Source of the DNA: Burkholderia sp. Nafp2/4-1b
Lineage (GTDB): Bacteria; Pseudomonadota; Gammaproteobacteria; Burkholderiales; Burkholderiaceae
Reading direction: 5' to 3'
Length of the DNA: 64,000 nucleotides
Assembly: GCF_003635165.1 (NCBI RefSeq)
Contig: NZ_ML058599.1
Location: 248,001 to 312,000 of the forward strand
Made by a program: the position numbers and the translations under genes. Below, piece by piece: positions 61,852-64,000 of the stretch. The notes beneath the pieces were generated by a model. That model saw only the letters and a program-made list of their open reading frames with translations, was not told the DNA's origin and made no database searches. Position 1 is the first letter of the stretch; every line of letters begins with the position of its first letter.

Positions 61852-62320
61852 CGTTTGCGGTCGGGCGAGCCCGTCGGTTATTGATTCTCTCGTTCTCGTG
61901 GGCGGCGCGACCCGTTTCCCGAAGCGCCGCTTGCAGCCCGCGGACATCGGCCGGATGTCCATCCTGCGCCGCGACCGGCGGCCCGCGCGCCGGCTGCGGG
62001 CGGTGCGGGCCCGTCCAGGACGCGAATCGCATGGCGGGTGTCGCGATGGTACCGCACGTCGATGATGAAATCGAACCCGGTTCAATATTGCCGGGCTGCC
62101 GGCGTGCGACCCGCGCCCGCCGCCGCGGCTGCGGCCGGCGGCCGGACGTGCCGCCCGGGCCGCGCCGGCGCTGGCGAAAACCCCGACGATCGGCCGGCGA
62201 GCCTTGTGCGGCGGGCATTCGCGCCGGTCGCGCGGGTGGCCGGGCCGGGCTGCTCGCCCGATTCTGCCGGTCGACCGCCCGACGACGTGTAAACTGCTGC
62301 CTTTTTTGACGGTTTGCAGC
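61852..62320. other. GC-rich intergenic region between divergent genes
   Basis: 469 bases, very rich in GC with long runs of CCG/GGC type. Shadow ORFs only; no gene, clear promoter or repeat could be defined. Confidence 0.55.
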
Positions 62321-63070
62321 ATGGTGCAAGCACCCCCGCGCCCGGCACTGAGCGGCCCGACGCTCGTCCGGCTGCTCGCGCGCCTGACCGATGCCGACGT
62401 CGCGGAGTCCCGGCAGACGCTGTCCGACCGCCTGAGCCAGTGGCTCGGCTGGACCGACGCGATCACGCTGTCGTCCGCGCTGACCGCGAGCCCGCCGGGC
62501 GTCGCGGCCGGCGTGCGCGGTTACGACGCCGAGCGCGACTGCGCGCGCGTGCGCCACGACCTCGCGCAGGCGATCACGACCGCCAACCGCCCGCGCACGC
62601 GGCGGCGCCCCGGCGAGATGCCGCCGCCGCCCGCCGACACGGCCGACTTCGCGGACTTCCGCCAGAGCTGTCTGTCCCTGCAGCAGGAGATGGAGACCGC
62701 GATCGGCCAGTTGCGCGGCCGCTTGCGGGTCGCGATCGCCGCGCGCTCGTCGGGGATGGCACGGCTCGCGACGCTCGACGCGATCATGGAGCGCGTGCTT
62801 GGCGCGCGCGAACGCAGCCTGCTGTCCGCCGTGCCCGCGCTGCTCGGCACGCGCTTCGAGCAGCTGCGCGACGCGGAGCGGCAGGCGCTGGCCGACGCGC
62901 AAGCGGCAGCCGATGGCAATGGCGACGGCGCGGCCCCGCCAGTTGCGCCGATCGTGCCCGGCACGTGGCTCGACACGTTCCGCGACGAGATGCAAAGCAT
63001 CCTGCTCGCCGAACTCGAAGTCCGGTTTCAAACGGTAGACGGGCTGCTCGCGGCCCTTCGTACCTGCTAA
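62321..63070 (+). CDS. DUF3348 protein
   Basis: Cytoplasmic protein of 249 residues from the ATG at 62321, without a strong ribosome-binding site. It matches DUF3348: SGPTLVRLLARLTDADVAESRQTLSDRLSQWLGWTDAITLS at the N-terminus and a helical C-terminal part ending QTVDGLLAALRTC. The family is found beside MotA-like and OmpA-like genes in this group of bacteria, as here; its job is unknown. Confidence 0.75.
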   Translation: MVQAPPRPALSGPTLVRLLARLTDADVAESRQTLSDRLSQWLGWTDAITLSSALTASPPGVAAGVRGYDAERDCARVRHDLAQAITTANRPRTRRRPGEMPPPPADTADFADFRQSCLSLQQEMETAIGQLRGRLRVAIAARSSGMARLATLDAIMERVLGARERSLLSAVPALLGTRFEQLRDAERQALADAQAAADGNGDGAAPPVAPIVPGTWLDTFRDEMQSILLAELEVRFQTVDGLLAALRTC

Positions 63071-63080
63071 TCAATACGCT

Positions 63081-64000
63081 ATGTCCAGAATTCGTCTCGA
63101 TCTCGTTGTCTTCTTCGCCGGCTTGCTCGCGGTGTGCTGGATCGGCGTCGGCTATGCCGCGTCGAACCCGCTTGCGGCGGCCGTCACGCTGCTGATCGGC
63201 GCGTGCTACGTCGCCGGTGCGTGGGAACTGCAGCGCTACCGGCAGGCGACCGCCACGCTGTCGCGCGCGGTGGCCGGCCTGACCGAACCGCCCGCGAAAC
63301 TCGATACGTGGCTCGATACGCTGCATCCGGGCCTGCGCGGCGCCGTGCGCTCGCGTGTCGAAGGCGCGCGCGTCGCGCTGCCGGGTCCGTCGCTGACGCC
63401 GTATCTCGTCGGCCTGCTCGTGCTGCTCGGCATGCTCGGCACGCTGCTCGGGATGGTCGTGACGCTGAAGGGCACGGGCGCCGCGCTCGAAAGCGCGACC
63501 GATCTCGATGCGATCCGCGCGTCGCTGATCGCGCCGGTGAAGGGCCTCGGCTTTGCGTTCGGCACGTCGATCGCGGGTGTCGCGACGTCGGCGATGCTCG
63601 GCCTCATGTCCGCGCTCGTGCGCCGCGAACGGATCGACGCGGGCCAGCAGCTCGACGCGAAGATCGCGACCACGCTGCGCGTGCATTCGTCCGCGCACCA
63701 GCGCGACGAATCGTTCCGGCTGCTGCAGCGCCAGGCCGACGTGATGCCGGCGCTGGTCGACCGGCTGCAGACGATGATGACGACGCTCGAGGCGCGCAGC
63801 GTCGCGCTGCACGATCGCCAGCTCGAAAGCCAGCAGGCGTTCTTCGAGCGCACCGAGCGCGCGTACGCGGGCCTGGCGTCGAACGTCGGCGCTGCGCTGA
63901 AGGAAAGCGCCGCCGAAAGCGCACGCGTGGCCGGTGCCGCGCTGCAGCCGGTCGTCGCCGCGACGATGACGGGGCTCGCGCAGGAGATGGCCGCGCTGCG
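63081..64000 (+). CDS. MotA/ExbB-like DUF802 membrane protein (3' end cut)
   Basis: ATG at 63081, 10 bases after the DUF3348 stop; the frame stays open to the window end, so at least 306 residues are visible. Two transmembrane segments near the start (VVFFAGLLAVCWIGVGYA and AAVTLLIGACYVAGAW) are followed by a second pair around LTPYLVGLLVLLGMLGTLLGM and GFAFGTSIAGVATSAMLGLMS, the MotA/TolQ/ExbB-type layout. Later, long charged helices begin (DESFRLLQRQADVMPALVDRL). It is likely the proton-channel part of a MotAB-like or cell-envelope complex with an OmpA-type partner beyond the window. Confidence 0.7.
   Translation, partial: MSRIRLDLVVFFAGLLAVCWIGVGYAASNPLAAAVTLLIGACYVAGAWELQRYRQATATLSRAVAGLTEPPAKLDTWLDTLHPGLRGAVRSRVEGARVALPGPSLTPYLVGLLVLLGMLGTLLGMVVTLKGTGAALESATDLDAIRASLIAPVKGLGFAFGTSIAGVATSAMLGLMSALVRRERIDAGQQLDAKIATTLRVHSSAHQRDESFRLLQRQADVMPALVDRLQTMMTTLEARSVALHDRQLESQQAFFERTERAYAGLASNVGAALKESAAESARVAGAALQPVVAATMTGLAQEMAAL

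Overview
The window is GC-rich, gene-dense DNA from a Betaproteobacterium, most likely Burkholderia sensu lato (a cepacia-complex-like species). Pointers are the codon bias, the OmpC-type porins, an LssY-type DedA fusion, many LysR, IclR and two-component regulators, and the DUF3348 / MotA-like gene pair. I see no rRNA, tRNA, CRISPR array, complete insertion sequence or replication origin.

Layout. 1-2298: end of a branched-chain amino acid ABC transporter (livMGF-like). 2327-7112: a TctE/TctD-type two-component system, divergent from a 35-codon leader ORF, a NitT/TauT-type binding protein and an MFS permease. 7174-9617: a MASE4-type histidine kinase and its NarL-type regulator. 9923-12496: a small HExxH protein and a DedA-PAP2-LssY fusion. 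12527-13206: a HigBA-type toxin-antitoxin pair with its operator. 13543-14889: an exported phosphatase-like protein whose catalytic Cys is Asp, and a GNAT acetyltransferase. 14898-16173: an unusual unit made of a 40-residue acidic peptide gene, a strong hairpin and an M29/NicX-fold enzyme, read from an AT-rich, palindrome-bearing promoter. This is my best candidate for an undescribed system. 16600-17849: a frameshifted MFS gene.

17903-31788 reads as an indole-3-acetic acid (auxin) catabolic cluster, by gene content: flavin reductase (iacG-like), FixJ-type regulator, SDR (iacE-like), amidase (iacH-like), SnoaL-like protein (iacI-like), iacB-like protein, acyl-CoA-dehydrogenase-fold monooxygenase (iacA-like), PAS histidine kinase, fused tautomerase, Rieske oxygenase beta and alpha subunits (iacD and iacC-like), LysR regulator, oxygenase reductase (iacF-like) and MFS transporter. 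The known pathway takes indole acetate through dioxindole acetate to catechol; the catechol genes are not here. Several junctions in the cluster carry tandem repeats, and two conserved promoter motifs may be the regulator sites.

32217-52046 is a second catabolic region: a porin, coupled LysR and AraC regulators, an octopine-dehydrogenase-family enzyme translationally coupled to a 3-hydroxyacyl-CoA-dehydrogenase-family enzyme, an MHS permease, a tightly overlapped minus-strand operon (putrescine-type ABC importer plus a three-subunit HcnABC/opine-oxidase-like dehydrogenase), an IclR regulator with three matching operator-like sites, a porin, a DUF3311 / Na+:solute symporter pair and an AtzB/SsnA-like amidohydrolase. 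Together they suggest uptake and oxidative or hydrolytic breakdown of an unidentified amine, amino-acid conjugate or opine-like compound.

52137-64000: a chemoreceptor, a Tat-exported phospholipase C / acid phosphatase family protein, a small zinc-ribbon-like protein, a polar amino acid binding protein, a CynX-type MFS permease, a mercuric-reductase-like flavoprotein, a DUF1444 protein, and the start of a DUF3348 / MotA-like operon cut by the window end.
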